Both the position numbers and the translations under genes were made by a program. DNA of 64,000 nucleotides from Mucilaginibacter aquatilis (GTDB lineage: Bacteria; Bacteroidota; Bacteroidia; Sphingobacteriales; Sphingobacteriaceae), in the NCBI RefSeq assembly GCF_009755275.1, contig NZ_WQLA01000006.1, positions 292,095 to 356,094 of the forward strand. The letters run 5' to 3'. Shown piece by piece: positions 46,689-55,492 of the stretch (within the stretch, counting starts at the first letter, position 1; the number at the start of each line of letters is the position of its first letter). The notes beneath the pieces are model-generated. The model was not told where the DNA came from. It saw only the letters and a list, made by a program, of their open reading frames with translations, and made no database searches.

Positions 46689-47492
46689 ATGACTAAATAC
46701 ATTTGGCTTACCCTTGCGGGTATGCTCACCGCGCTGTTTCAGGCATCGGCACAGGAGCTCTATGTGAATTCGGAGCCCGCCAGCAACATGGCTGCAAAAT
46801 CTTTAGGAATAAGGCTTGAAAATCAGGGCTACTTTAAACCCGATTATCGTAACCGTACAACGCTTGAGGCCATGCTGGGCATTAATAAGTATATAATGGT
46901 ACATGGAACGGCCTATATGTCTGACTTTTATCAAGACAAACAACGGTTTGAGGGTGTTAGCGCCTATGCTAAGTACCGTTTTTACTCGGCCGATAGCGTT
47001 CAGCGGCATTTCAGAATGGCAGCATTTGCAAAGGCTTCTTCTATACGTAACGTTCAATACAACCAGGAAATATCACTTGAAGGTGATAACACCGGCTTGC
47101 AAGGCGGCTTGGTAGCCACTCAGCTTGTGCATAAACTGGCGGTGTCGGGCTCTTTAAGTTACTTACGGGCTTTTGAAAACAGGGGCGGCTACGAGCCGGT
47201 AAACCGCAACAGTATTGCCTACACGCTATCAGCAGGGTATTTACTATTCCCTAAAAAGTATACTAATTACGAGCAAACTAATATTAACCTTTACGCAGAA
47301 CTGCTTGGCAAAAGCAACCCGGGCAAAGCGCAGTACTATGTTGATATTGCTCCAGCTATTCAGTTCATTTTCAACAGCGTATTAAGGGTTGATTTATCAT
47401 ACCGCACACCGTTAACTAACCGCATGCTGCGCAACACGCAAAACATGTACCTGGTAAGGGTTGAGTATAATCTATTCAATATATTTAATTGA
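46689..47492 (+). CDS. Outer-membrane beta-barrel protein of the metal operon
   Basis: 267 residues: signal peptide MTKYIWLTLAGMLTALFQASA, then alternating polar/hydrophobic strands (KYIMVHGTAYMSDF, GVSAYAKYRFYSA, RHFRMAAFAKA, SIAYTLSAGYLLF, YYVDIAPAIQFIF, RVDLSYRTPL, MYLVRVEYNLFNIFN), about 8-12 strands ending in an aromatic-Asn tail. A small barrel of unknown type. It lies 13 bases after the HMA gene and ends at an inverted-repeat terminator, so it belongs to the same transcript. A role in metal export or import is an inference from neighbours. Confidence 0.75.
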   Translation: MTKYIWLTLAGMLTALFQASAQELYVNSEPASNMAAKSLGIRLENQGYFKPDYRNRTTLEAMLGINKYIMVHGTAYMSDFYQDKQRFEGVSAYAKYRFYSADSVQRHFRMAAFAKASSIRNVQYNQEISLEGDNTGLQGGLVATQLVHKLAVSGSLSYLRAFENRGGYEPVNRNSIAYTLSAGYLLFPKKYTNYEQTNINLYAELLGKSNPGKAQYYVDIAPAIQFIFNSVLRVDLSYRTPLTNRMLRNTQNMYLVRVEYNLFNIFN

Positions 47493-47502
47493 TAGAATAT
47501 TA

Positions 47503-47562
47503 AATGTCATTCCAATTGTCAGACAACTGCTTAAGATTATTGCTGACGTTTGGAATGACATT
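47503..47562. repeat. REP-like inverted repeat / terminator of the metal operon
   Basis: Left arm AATGTCATTCCAATTGTCAG (47503-47522) and the complement of the right arm at 47543-47562 agree at 18 of 20 positions. Arms of the TGTCATTCCAA type occur as dispersed repeats in this group. It separates convergent genes and could terminate both. Confidence 0.65.
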
Positions 47563-47573
47563 TTGCTTTCTTT

Positions 47574-48119
47574 CTATTCACTCCATAATTTCATAGTTTG
47601 CGTAATATGTGCGAGGTGATGATTGCTGTGCCACGCATACATAGCGGCAGACAAAGCTATAGTATAAACCACTCCTCTTTCAGGGTGTAAAAAGCTACGG
47701 TTCCACTGTGCTTCATCAAGGCTATCAAATAAAGCTACCATGTGCTGATGAATACCTTCCAGCATTTTAAGCGAGCTTTCAACCGGCAGGCGGTAATCAG
47801 TTTGCATGGCCCAGCCAGCTTCATTGTAAGGCTTGATGGTTGGATGATCTTCTGTTAAGGCCAGCTTAATGCGCATCAAAGCGTTCATATGGCTATCGGC
47901 CAGGTGATGTACTACTTGTTTCAGTGTCCAGCCGCCCTCACGGTACGGTGTGTTTAGCTGCGCATCAGTAAGTTTAATAACCTCAGCACGCAAACGCGCC
48001 GGAAGAGTTTTTATAGTTTCAATTGATTGAGCAAGCAACTCAGCATTGTACTCATTTGGTTTGGCAAAACGGCCTATTGGATAACGCAGATGTTCGTCGG
48101 GTAGGGTTGTCATATTCAA
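47574..48119 (-). CDS. YfiT-family bacillithiol transferase / DinB-like protein
   Basis: 181 residues of the DinB/YfiT four-helix-bundle family: LRYPIGRFAKP at the N-terminus, GGWTLKQVVHHLADSHMNAL near 63-82 and AWHSNHHLAHITQT near 165, which supply the metal-binding His residues. Homologues in Bacteroidota are annotated as YfiT-family bacillithiol transferases or metal-dependent hydrolases. It faces the metal operon across an inverted repeat and is otherwise alone. Confidence 0.88.
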   Translation of the reverse strand: MNMTTLPDEHLRYPIGRFAKPNEYNAELLAQSIETIKTLPARLRAEVIKLTDAQLNTPYREGGWTLKQVVHHLADSHMNALMRIKLALTEDHPTIKPYNEAGWAMQTDYRLPVESSLKMLEGIHQHMVALFDSLDEAQWNRSFLHPERGVVYTIALSAAMYAWHSNHHLAHITQTMKLWSE

Positions 48120-48260
48120 ATTAAATACTAAAAATTTAAAGGCACGTGCTTTTTATTGAAATTGCCTGTACAATTAAGCGTTAAGCTACTTTGTTACATA
48201 AAATTTCATTGATAGTAAAAGCTTTGCCCTACTTTAGCATTTTAAACCTGTATTTTCCTC

Positions 48261-50087
48261 ATGTTGAAAAAGTTACTTATTGCCCTGCTTTGCCTGGCTT
48301 ACATACATACCTATGCCGATACTATTAAAACTGATGTACTGATAATTGGCGGCAGTGCAAGTGGTACAGCCGCTGCGCTGCAATGCGCGCGTAGCAAGGT
48401 AAAAACCATTTTGGTAGAAACCGGCCCATGGCTTGGCGGCGAGCTAACTTCCGGCGCAATGTGCATAGTTGATGCCAACCGTAACTTACCTACCGGTATT
48501 TGGGGAGAATTCAGAAAACATGTACGCGAGTTCTATAAAAAAACGCCGGGCTATGATACTACCGCCAACGCTGTACTACGCTTTGAACCTTATACAGGTG
48601 CCGCTATCTTTAAGCGCATGACTGATACAGTAAAAAACCTTACGGTTAAGCTAAACACTCCATGGAACTCAGTTAAAAAGAACGGCACAGGTTGGGATGT
48701 AACCATTACCGAAAAGGGTAAGGTGAATACTGTAAAAGCCCAGGTACTAATAGATGCAACCGGTACAGGCGATGTTGCCGCCCTTGCCGGAGTACAATTC
48801 AACACAGGCTTTGACAGCAAAAAGGAAACCGGAGAACAGCTTGCACCCGAAGAAGCGCTACCTGTTATTCAAGATATTACATGGTGTGCTATTTTGAAAG
48901 ATTTTGGTGCAGCTGCTAATAAAACCATTGCACGCCCTGAGGGTTATGACGCCGCAAAATATGCACATTTTAAAGACAAGGATCTGCTTAAAATGATACA
49001 GGGAGGACGTTTGCCAAACAACAAATACATGCTTAAGTGGAGCGATCCGGGCATATCATTTAAATCAACAGTGGAAGAGCTTGACCCCCAAAACCGTTTA
49101 AAGTTTTACAAGGGGTGCCGTTTACACGTTTTAGGGTTGATATATTACATTCAAACCGAACGCGGTTTAAAAAACTTTGGCACTACAGATGAATTTGGCA
49201 CACCTGACGGACTTCCGCCTATACCTTACATGCGCGAGTACCGCCGGGCCAAAGGCCGTATGCGTATGGTGTTGGATGATGTTTTTACGCCCTATGACCG
49301 TGTATCCAAGCTTTACCGCACATCTATAGCGGTTGGTGATGCATCGCCCGGGCAACATTACGTAGATAAACGCGGACTACAAACCCCATACCCACCGTTT
49401 CCGGCTTATAGCATACCTTTAGGCGTTGTTGTGGTAAAAGACCTTGATAATTTACTGGTAACTGAAAAAGCTATGTCAACCACTCACTTGGTAAATGCAA
49501 GTACGTTTTACCCATCGGTACAGGTAGCTGTGGGGCAAGGTGCCGGTTGTATTGCTGCTTACTGTGCTTTTTTTAAAACCACTACCAAAAACCTTAACGT
49601 GCGCACCATACAAGGCGAGTTACTTGATTACAAAGGCTACCTTATGCCTTTTTCAGATGTGACGATAAGCGACCCTAACTTCAGGGCCATACAACAGGTA
49701 AGTGCAACCGGTATGCTTAAAGGCATACAAAAGGTTAATGGGAAAACAGCTGCGGTATTGTTTAACGCCGACAGCCTGGTAACTACTGCCGAGGTTGAGC
49801 CGGCCATAAGAGAAATTTACACCAGGGCATTTATATGGTTTAATAAAGAAAAGCCGGGTAAGCAATTCACCGTAGGTAATCTGTTATCTTTCATAAGCGA
49901 AATAACGCTTACCGACCCTAAAGTTTTAAATGCCAATATGGAAAAGCAATGGAAAGACAACTTCAAATTTTCATTGCCGTTTGACATGAACCGCACGCTT
50001 ACGCGCCGCGAGTTTGCCGTATTAACCAATAAGTATCTTAACCCCTTTGCCCGCACAGTTGACCTTAGTGGCAAACTAATAAATTAA
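48261..50087 (+). CDS. Secreted FAD-dependent oxidoreductase
   Basis: 608 residues with a signal-like N-terminus (MLKKLLIALLCLAYIHTYA) followed by a Rossmann FAD motif DVLIIGGSASGTAAAL (~25-40) and the GGELTSGAMCI block near 57-67, a pattern of the FAD_oxidored family that is widely labelled 'xanthan lyase' by transfer in Bacteroidota. It has no lyase motifs, so the oxidoreductase label is kept. The signal suggests an exported or lipid-anchored enzyme. Alone in its direction. Confidence 0.85.
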   Translation: MLKKLLIALLCLAYIHTYADTIKTDVLIIGGSASGTAAALQCARSKVKTILVETGPWLGGELTSGAMCIVDANRNLPTGIWGEFRKHVREFYKKTPGYDTTANAVLRFEPYTGAAIFKRMTDTVKNLTVKLNTPWNSVKKNGTGWDVTITEKGKVNTVKAQVLIDATGTGDVAALAGVQFNTGFDSKKETGEQLAPEEALPVIQDITWCAILKDFGAAANKTIARPEGYDAAKYAHFKDKDLLKMIQGGRLPNNKYMLKWSDPGISFKSTVEELDPQNRLKFYKGCRLHVLGLIYYIQTERGLKNFGTTDEFGTPDGLPPIPYMREYRRAKGRMRMVLDDVFTPYDRVSKLYRTSIAVGDASPGQHYVDKRGLQTPYPPFPAYSIPLGVVVVKDLDNLLVTEKAMSTTHLVNASTFYPSVQVAVGQGAGCIAAYCAFFKTTTKNLNVRTIQGELLDYKGYLMPFSDVTISDPNFRAIQQVSATGMLKGIQKVNGKTAAVLFNADSLVTTAEVEPAIREIYTRAFIWFNKEKPGKQFTVGNLLSFISEITLTDPKVLNANMEKQWKDNFKFSLPFDMNRTLTRREFAVLTNKYLNPFARTVDLSGKLIN

Positions 50088-50125
50088 ATATATAAATGCA
50101 ATCAGCAGATAACTCTTAAACCATC

Positions 50126-50923
50126 CTACTCTGCAGCCGGGTTCTGTGCAAACATGCGGCTTAGCTGTGCATACAGTTCGGGGTGCTTATCTTTTAACTG
50201 ATCGGGCTTTTCAAAAAAGTATTCTGATACAACGGCTAAAAACTCAGCCTCGTTGGTAGCGGCGTAAGCATCAATATCTGATTTACCGCGTTCAATACGG
50301 TCAATCTCCTGATGCATCATTTTTAGCCACGGAGTTGCATATTCATGGGGCAAAAAGTTTTCCGGTACACCGTCAGTAGCACCGTCGCTTTTATCAAGCA
50401 GGTGTACAAATTCATGTATCCCTGTATTGTGCTTACCTGATGATTTTGAAAACCCGCGTATCAGCGCCGCTCTTGACAATAGCATTTGTCCGTTCATGTA
50501 ACCCGAACCTACCATACCCATAATGTTACGGTTTTCATCACCTTCAAACTGAAAGTCATTATTAAAGGTGTCTGGATATAAAATAACGTTGGTAAGGTTA
50601 TTATACCTCCACTCATCAAACCCAAAAACCGGAATTACAGCGCTTGATGCAACAAGCACCCGGTCAAGATCATCAACCTCCAGGCCTACCCCCTCTATAT
50701 GTACTTCCTCCAAAAAGGCAGTAATTTTATGCTCAAAGCGCAGCTTATCTGCGCTATTCAGCGCTTCATAAAATGATACATTATCAAGCAATAGCTGCTT
50801 AAGGCTTGCTGTAATACTTTTATCGGCTGCGGCAGCAGCTTTTGGTTTGCGTAGGAACAGGAAATAACCTAAAATACACAACGAGAAAACTATAGCAACA
50901 GCAATTAAAATAAATGTATTCAT
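50126..50923 (-). CDS. MtfA-like zinc peptidase (M90)
   Basis: About 265 residues from ATG 50923, giving an N-terminal membrane helix (NTFILIAVAIVFSLCILGYFLFL); the ATG at 50974 lies 17 codons upstream and adds unlike residues. The zinc motif HEFVH in NTGIHEFVHLLDKSDGATDG and the Glu in AATNEAEFLAVVSEYFFE match MtfA, a peptidase first known as a regulator of the glucose PTS in E. coli. Alone, divergent from the rfbB operon terminator. Confidence 0.9.
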   Translation of the reverse strand: MNTFILIAVAIVFSLCILGYFLFLRKPKAAAAADKSITASLKQLLLDNVSFYEALNSADKLRFEHKITAFLEEVHIEGVGLEVDDLDRVLVASSAVIPVFGFDEWRYNNLTNVILYPDTFNNDFQFEGDENRNIMGMVGSGYMNGQMLLSRAALIRGFSKSSGKHNTGIHEFVHLLDKSDGATDGVPENFLPHEYATPWLKMMHQEIDRIERGKSDIDAYAATNEAEFLAVVSEYFFEKPDQLKDKHPELYAQLSRMFAQNPAAE

Positions 50924-50978
50924 ATGAGCTGTTAACAAGGCAACTCCCTTTTGGTTAACGTAAAAATCACTCAAAACA

Positions 50979-51003
50979 AAAAATGCAGCCCGAAAGCTGC
51001 ATT
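50979..51003 (-). terminator. Terminator of the rfbB operon
   Basis: AATGCAGC, loop CCGAAA, GCTGCATT (50982-51003); on the minus strand it is followed by a T-rich run. It lies 20 bases past the rfbB stop. Confidence 0.75.
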
Positions 51004-51023
51004 CAATTTATAACTGTTAACTA

Positions 51024-52076
51024 TTAGCGGTTAGTGTACTGCTCGTCGTAATACTGCTGATAATGGCCTGAGGTTACATCATTCAGCCACTCTTCGTTAG
51101 CAAGGTACCATTCCACCGTTTTTTCCAGGCCTTCTTCAAAGGTGATGCTTGGTGTCCAGCCCAACTCATTTTTAAGTTTGGTAGCGTCAATAGCGTAGCG
51201 TAAATCGTGCCCAGCCCTATCAGTTACATAAGTAATCAATTGTGCCGATGTACCTGCTTCCCTACCTAATTTCTTGTCCATAATTTCGCAAAGCAGCTTA
51301 ATAAGCTCAATGTTTTGCCACTCGTTATGTCCGCCAATATTATAAGTATCTCCCGATTTAGCATTATGGAAAATAACATCAATAGCGCGGGCATGATCTT
51401 CAACCCATAACCAATCGCGCACGTTTTCACCTTTACCGTAAATTGGTATAGGCTTATTTTGCTTAATGTTGTGAATTGATAACGGAATCAACTTCTCAGG
51501 GAAATGATATGAGCCATAGTTATTTGAGCAGTTTGAAATAACAGCGTTCATACCGTAAGTATCCTGGTAAGCACGCACCATATGATCTGAGCTTGCTTTT
51601 GAGGCCGAGTATGGTGAATGCGGGTCATAAGGTGTTTCTTCGGTAAACATACCGTCTTCACCTAAAGTTCCGTAAACTTCATCGGTTGATACATGGTAAA
51701 AGCGCGTTTCATCATAACGGCCTTTCCAGTGATAGCGGGCTGCGTTGAGCAGGTTAACCGTTCCAACAACATTGGTCATTACAAACTCCAGCGGATTGGC
51801 AATTGAACGGTCAACGTGCGACTCTGCTGCTAAATGAATAACCGCATCAGGTTGTTCGGCACCAAACAACTCATCAATAAACTGAGCATCAACAATATCA
51901 CCTTTTACAAACTTATAATTAGGCTCGTTTTCGATATCCTTTAAGTTTGCCAGGTTACCTGCATAAGTCAGTTTATCAAGGTTGATAATTTGATATTCAG
52001 GGTGAGACTTCACAAACCTGCGCACCACGTGCGAACCAATAAAACCGGCTCCACCGGTAATGATTATTTTCTTCAT
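51024..52076 (-). CDS. rfbB: dTDP-glucose 4,6-dehydratase
   Basis: 350 residues from ATG 52076 (MKKIIITGGAGFIGSH), preferred over 52121, which is inside the previous gene's coding end. An extended SDR: GGAGFIGS near 8-15, HLAAESHVDRSI near 85, catalytic Tyr/Lys in YSASK near 161-165, and VSTDEVYG. It makes dTDP-4-keto-6-deoxyglucose for surface sugars. The start is five bases after galE stops, so the two are in one transcript. Other dTDP-rhamnose genes are not in the window. Confidence 0.95.
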   Translation of the reverse strand: MKKIIITGGAGFIGSHVVRRFVKSHPEYQIINLDKLTYAGNLANLKDIENEPNYKFVKGDIVDAQFIDELFGAEQPDAVIHLAAESHVDRSIANPLEFVMTNVVGTVNLLNAARYHWKGRYDETRFYHVSTDEVYGTLGEDGMFTEETPYDPHSPYSASKASSDHMVRAYQDTYGMNAVISNCSNNYGSYHFPEKLIPLSIHNIKQNKPIPIYGKGENVRDWLWVEDHARAIDVIFHNAKSGDTYNIGGHNEWQNIELIKLLCEIMDKKLGREAGTSAQLITYVTDRAGHDLRYAIDATKLKNELGWTPSITFEEGLEKTVEWYLANEEWLNDVTSGHYQQYYDEQYTNR

Positions 52077-52081
52077 AAACC

Positions 52082-53104
52082 TTATAATGGTTTGTTTGCA
52101 ATAGCTTTCTCCCACTCCCATGCCGATGCCATCATGGTATCAACATCAAGCTCGGCTTTCCACTTTAACACTTCGGTTGATTTGGTTACATCGCCCCAAA
52201 CCTGCTCTACGTCACCATCACGACGCGGACCAATGCTCCAGGCAAACTTAACACCGGTAGTGCGTTCAAAAGCATTTACAACCTCTAATACCGATGTACC
52301 TTTGCCAGTGCCAATGTTAAACACGTCATAGCCTTTAAAGCTTTCCTCTTCCATATATTTCAAAGCTGCTACGTGTGCCTTAGCTAAATCAACTACATGA
52401 ATATAATCACGTATACAGCTTCCATCAGGCGTATTGTAATCATTACCAAAAACGGTAACTTTTTCGCGTTTGCCAATAGCTGTTTGCGTTATAAATGGAA
52501 CCAGGTTTTGCGGCACACCAATTGGTAGTTCACCAATAAGGGCCGACTTATGTGCACCAACAGGGTTAAAGTAACGTAATGATACCACCTTGTAATTAGC
52601 ACCTGAGGCAATCATGTCCTGTAAGATTTCTTCGGCAATCTGCTTGGTGTTTCCATACGGTGATTGCGCAGCTTTAACAGGTGCATCTTCGGTAACCGGT
52701 AAATTATCAGGCTGACCATAAACGGTACAGCTTGACGAAAACACAAAGTTCAGTGGTTTACCGTAGTATGCGTTGAGCAGGTTAATAAGCGAGTAAAAGT
52801 TGTTACGATAGTATTTCAATGGATGAGCAACCGATTCACCTACTGCTTTAAAAGCTGCAAAATGTATAATGCCGGTTACATCAGCTATTGATGTTGCCAG
52901 GTTTTTTACGGCAGCCTCATCGCACAGGTCAACCTGATGAAATTGAGGCTTAAACCCTAAAATTGTAGTCAACTGATCTAATATGCTGATATGCGAGTTA
53001 GACAAATCATCAATGATAACAGGTTCGTAACCAGCCTGCACCAGTTCAACAACCGTGTGCGAGCCAATAAAGCCCAGGCCACCGGTTACCAATATTTTTT
53101 TCAT
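52082..53104 (-). CDS. galE: UDP-glucose 4-epimerase
   Basis: 340 residues, SDR fold: TGGLGFIGSHTVVELV near 7-22, YGNTK with the catalytic Tyr/Lys near 154-158, RYFNPVGAHKS near 186, and DGSCIRDYIHVVDLA near 227. It interconverts UDP-glucose and UDP-galactose. Length is typical. Second gene of the nucleotide-sugar operon (25 bases after UDP-xylose synthase). Confidence 0.96.
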   Translation of the reverse strand: MKKILVTGGLGFIGSHTVVELVQAGYEPVIIDDLSNSHISILDQLTTILGFKPQFHQVDLCDEAAVKNLATSIADVTGIIHFAAFKAVGESVAHPLKYYRNNFYSLINLLNAYYGKPLNFVFSSSCTVYGQPDNLPVTEDAPVKAAQSPYGNTKQIAEEILQDMIASGANYKVVSLRYFNPVGAHKSALIGELPIGVPQNLVPFITQTAIGKREKVTVFGNDYNTPDGSCIRDYIHVVDLAKAHVAALKYMEEESFKGYDVFNIGTGKGTSVLEVVNAFERTTGVKFAWSIGPRRDGDVEQVWGDVTKSTEVLKWKAELDVDTMMASAWEWEKAIANKPL

Positions 53105-53129
53105 AGAAATACTTTTCGCAATTATAATA

Positions 53130-54116
53130 CTATTTATTGTATTGAGAGAATTCCTTGTGCTCGATAACGTGCTGAGGAAGTGACTTAAAATACTCGTAAG
53201 TAATTTTCAAACCTTCCTGGCGGCTTACCTTTGGTTCCCAGCCCAAAATGGCTTTTGCCTTGGTAATGTCGGGTCTTCTTTGCTTAGGATCGTCTGTCGG
53301 CAATGGTTTGCCTACTAGTTTCTGATCGGTGCCGGTTAGCTTAATGATCTCCTCACCAAATTCTTTGATGGTGATCTCATCCGGGTTGCCTATGTTCATT
53401 GGCTGTACATAGTCGCTCAGTAACAAGCGGTAAATGCCTTCTACCAAATCATCTACGTAGCAAAATGCACGTGTTTGTGATCCGTCGCCAAACATGGTAA
53501 GCGGCTCACCTCTTAAAGCCTGGCCGATGAATGCAGGCAATACCCTTCCGTCATTCAGGCGCATACGCGGTCCGTAAGTGTTAAAGATGCGGATGATGCG
53601 GGTTTCAACACCATGGAAGGTATGGTAAGCCATGGTAATGGCTTCCTGGAAGCGCTTAGCTTCGTCATAAACACCTCTTGGGCCTACCGGGTTTACGTTA
53701 CCCCAGTACTCCTCAGGCTGAGGGTTTACGTTAGGGTCACCATAAATTTCAGATGTTGACGCTACCAGTATGCGTGCGCCTTTAGCCTTGGCCAAACCTA
53801 AAAGGTTATGCGTGCCTAATGAGCCCACCTTTAGTGTTTGGATAGGAATTTTAAGGTAATCAATAGGTGATGCCGGGCTGGCGAAGTGCAAGATATAATC
53901 CAGCTCACCCGGTACATGTACAAATGAGGATACATCATGGTGATAAAACTCAAATTCTTTGAGCTTAAACAGGTGTTCAATGTTTTTCAGGTCGCCGGTT
54001 ATCAGGTTGTCCATGCCTATTACATGACAACCTTCCTTTATAAACCTGTCGCATAGGTGCGAGCCAAGGAAGCCTGCTGCTCCCGTAATGAGTACTCTTT
54101 TGCCTTGTATGTTCAT
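53130..54116 (-). CDS. UDP-glucuronate decarboxylase (UDP-xylose synthase)
   Basis: 328 residues of the UXS group in the SDR family: [17 protein letters not shown] at 10-26, [11 protein letters not shown] near 80, STSEIYGDP near 119, Tyr/Lys in YDEAKRF near 150, and [12 protein letters not shown]. It oxidises and decarboxylates UDP-glucuronate to UDP-xylose for cell-surface polysaccharide. First gene of the UXS-galE-rfbB operon. No glycosyltransferases are adjacent. Confidence 0.94.
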   Translation of the reverse strand: MNIQGKRVLITGAAGFLGSHLCDRFIKEGCHVIGMDNLITGDLKNIEHLFKLKEFEFYHHDVSSFVHVPGELDYILHFASPASPIDYLKIPIQTLKVGSLGTHNLLGLAKAKGARILVASTSEIYGDPNVNPQPEEYWGNVNPVGPRGVYDEAKRFQEAITMAYHTFHGVETRIIRIFNTYGPRMRLNDGRVLPAFIGQALRGEPLTMFGDGSQTRAFCYVDDLVEGIYRLLLSDYVQPMNIGNPDEITIKEFGEEIIKLTGTDQKLVGKPLPTDDPKQRRPDITKAKAILGWEPKVSRQEGLKITYEYFKSLPQHVIEHKEFSQYNK

Positions 54117-54277
54117 AGCGTTGTAAGTTCGTAGGTATGGCTTTACACTATTTGCTTAGGCCGCAATTACAGCTGTATTTGCCTGCCGGTATCATAATAG
54201 TATTTGGTTAGTAAATAATTATTTTGTTGGTTAAATTATTACTTTTACATCCCACGAATATAATAATTATACCACAA

Positions 54278-55492
54278 ATGCTTATTATCTACAATGTTAG
54301 CATTAAAATATATTATCTTCTTGCAATTATTGCATCCAATTTTAGCGTAAAGGCTAAAGCCTGGATAAACGGCAGGCGCACGCAAAAGGTTACGCCTTTA
54401 ACAAAAGGTATTTGGTTTCATTTTGCATCTCTTGGCGAATTTGAGCAAGGACGCCCTGTATTAGAGCAGGTTAAAATTAAATACGCTGATCACAAAATCG
54501 TAATTACCTTCTTCTCTCCATCGGGGTACGAGGTAAGAAAGAACACCATTTTTGCCGACACGGTATACTATTTACCCTTAGACAGTGCTAAAAACGCCCG
54601 TGAATTTATTGAGGCAATTAACCCATCAATAGCTGTATTTACTAAGTACGAATACTGGTATCATTATTTTAACGAATTACATAAACGCCATATTCCGCTG
54701 TACGTAATATCCGCCATATTCAGGCCTAAGCAAATATTTTTTAAATGGTATGGCGGCGTTCACCGCCAGATGCTACTAAAGGTAACACGCTTTTTTGTAC
54801 AGGATGAAGCATCAAAAGACTTATTAAAAACTATTGGTATACACAATGTTTTGATTAGTGGTGATACCCGTTTTGACCGCGTTTATGCCAATGCTCAATC
54901 ACCTAAAAATTTACCTTTGATAGAAACCTTTGTTGAGGGCAAAAAGGTATTTGTAGCAGGTAGTACCTGGCCTCAGGATGAAGATTTACTTGCCCCGCTT
55001 ATTGAGCGTAAGGGTGACTGGAAGTTCATTTTTGCGCCGCATGAAATTGGTGAAGAAAAAATAACGCGTCTTTTAAACGTTTTGCCCAAAGGCAAGGTAA
55101 TGCGCTTTTCAGAGTTTCCGCGCCTTGATGATATTTCGGGTTACCAGGTTTTGGTGATTGATAATATAGGCATGCTTTCGTCACTTTACCAATACGGGCA
55201 TATTGCTTACATAGGTGGTGGTTTTGGTGCAGGTATTCACAATACACTTGAAGCAGCAGCATTTGGCCTCCCTGTAGTTTTTGGACCAAATTACCAACGC
55301 TTTAAAGAAGCATGTGACTTAATTAACTTAAAGGGCGGCTTTGCTATAAATAACGGCGAGCAGTTACAGCAAATTACTGATAAGCTGATAGCTGATGACA
55401 ACTACCGCAAAATCGCTGGTAATATAAGTAAAGCCTACGTTGACAAAAGTAAAGGCGCCACGGAATTGATCATAACTACGTTGTTGCGGTAG
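54278..55492 (+). CDS. waaA: 3-deoxy-D-manno-octulosonic acid (KDO) transferase
   Basis: 404 residues from ATG 54278 (MLIIYNVSIKIYYLLAII); the in-frame TTG at 54224 would add 18 hydrophobic residues without support. GT30 enzyme that adds KDO to lipid A at the inner membrane. N-terminal membrane helix, then WFHFASLGEFEQGRPVLE (the GEF glutamate acts in acceptor activation), HKIVITFFSPSGYEVRK near 85-100, SGDTRFDRV near 215, PHEIGEE near 270, GGGFGAGIHNTLEAAAFGLPVVFGPNYQRF near 335. Its last 17 bases overlap the convergent sirtuin gene. Confidence 0.95.
   Translation: MLIIYNVSIKIYYLLAIIASNFSVKAKAWINGRRTQKVTPLTKGIWFHFASLGEFEQGRPVLEQVKIKYADHKIVITFFSPSGYEVRKNTIFADTVYYLPLDSAKNAREFIEAINPSIAVFTKYEYWYHYFNELHKRHIPLYVISAIFRPKQIFFKWYGGVHRQMLLKVTRFFVQDEASKDLLKTIGIHNVLISGDTRFDRVYANAQSPKNLPLIETFVEGKKVFVAGSTWPQDEDLLAPLIERKGDWKFIFAPHEIGEEKITRLLNVLPKGKVMRFSEFPRLDDISGYQVLVIDNIGMLSSLYQYGHIAYIGGGFGAGIHNTLEAAAFGLPVVFGPNYQRFKEACDLINLKGGFAINNGEQLQQITDKLIADDNYRKIAGNISKAYVDKSKGATELIITTLLR

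Noticed and set aside
48261..50087. 'Xanthan lyase' label
   Set aside because: The protein has an FAD-binding Rossmann fold and no polysaccharide lyase features; the name is a common annotation carry-over.
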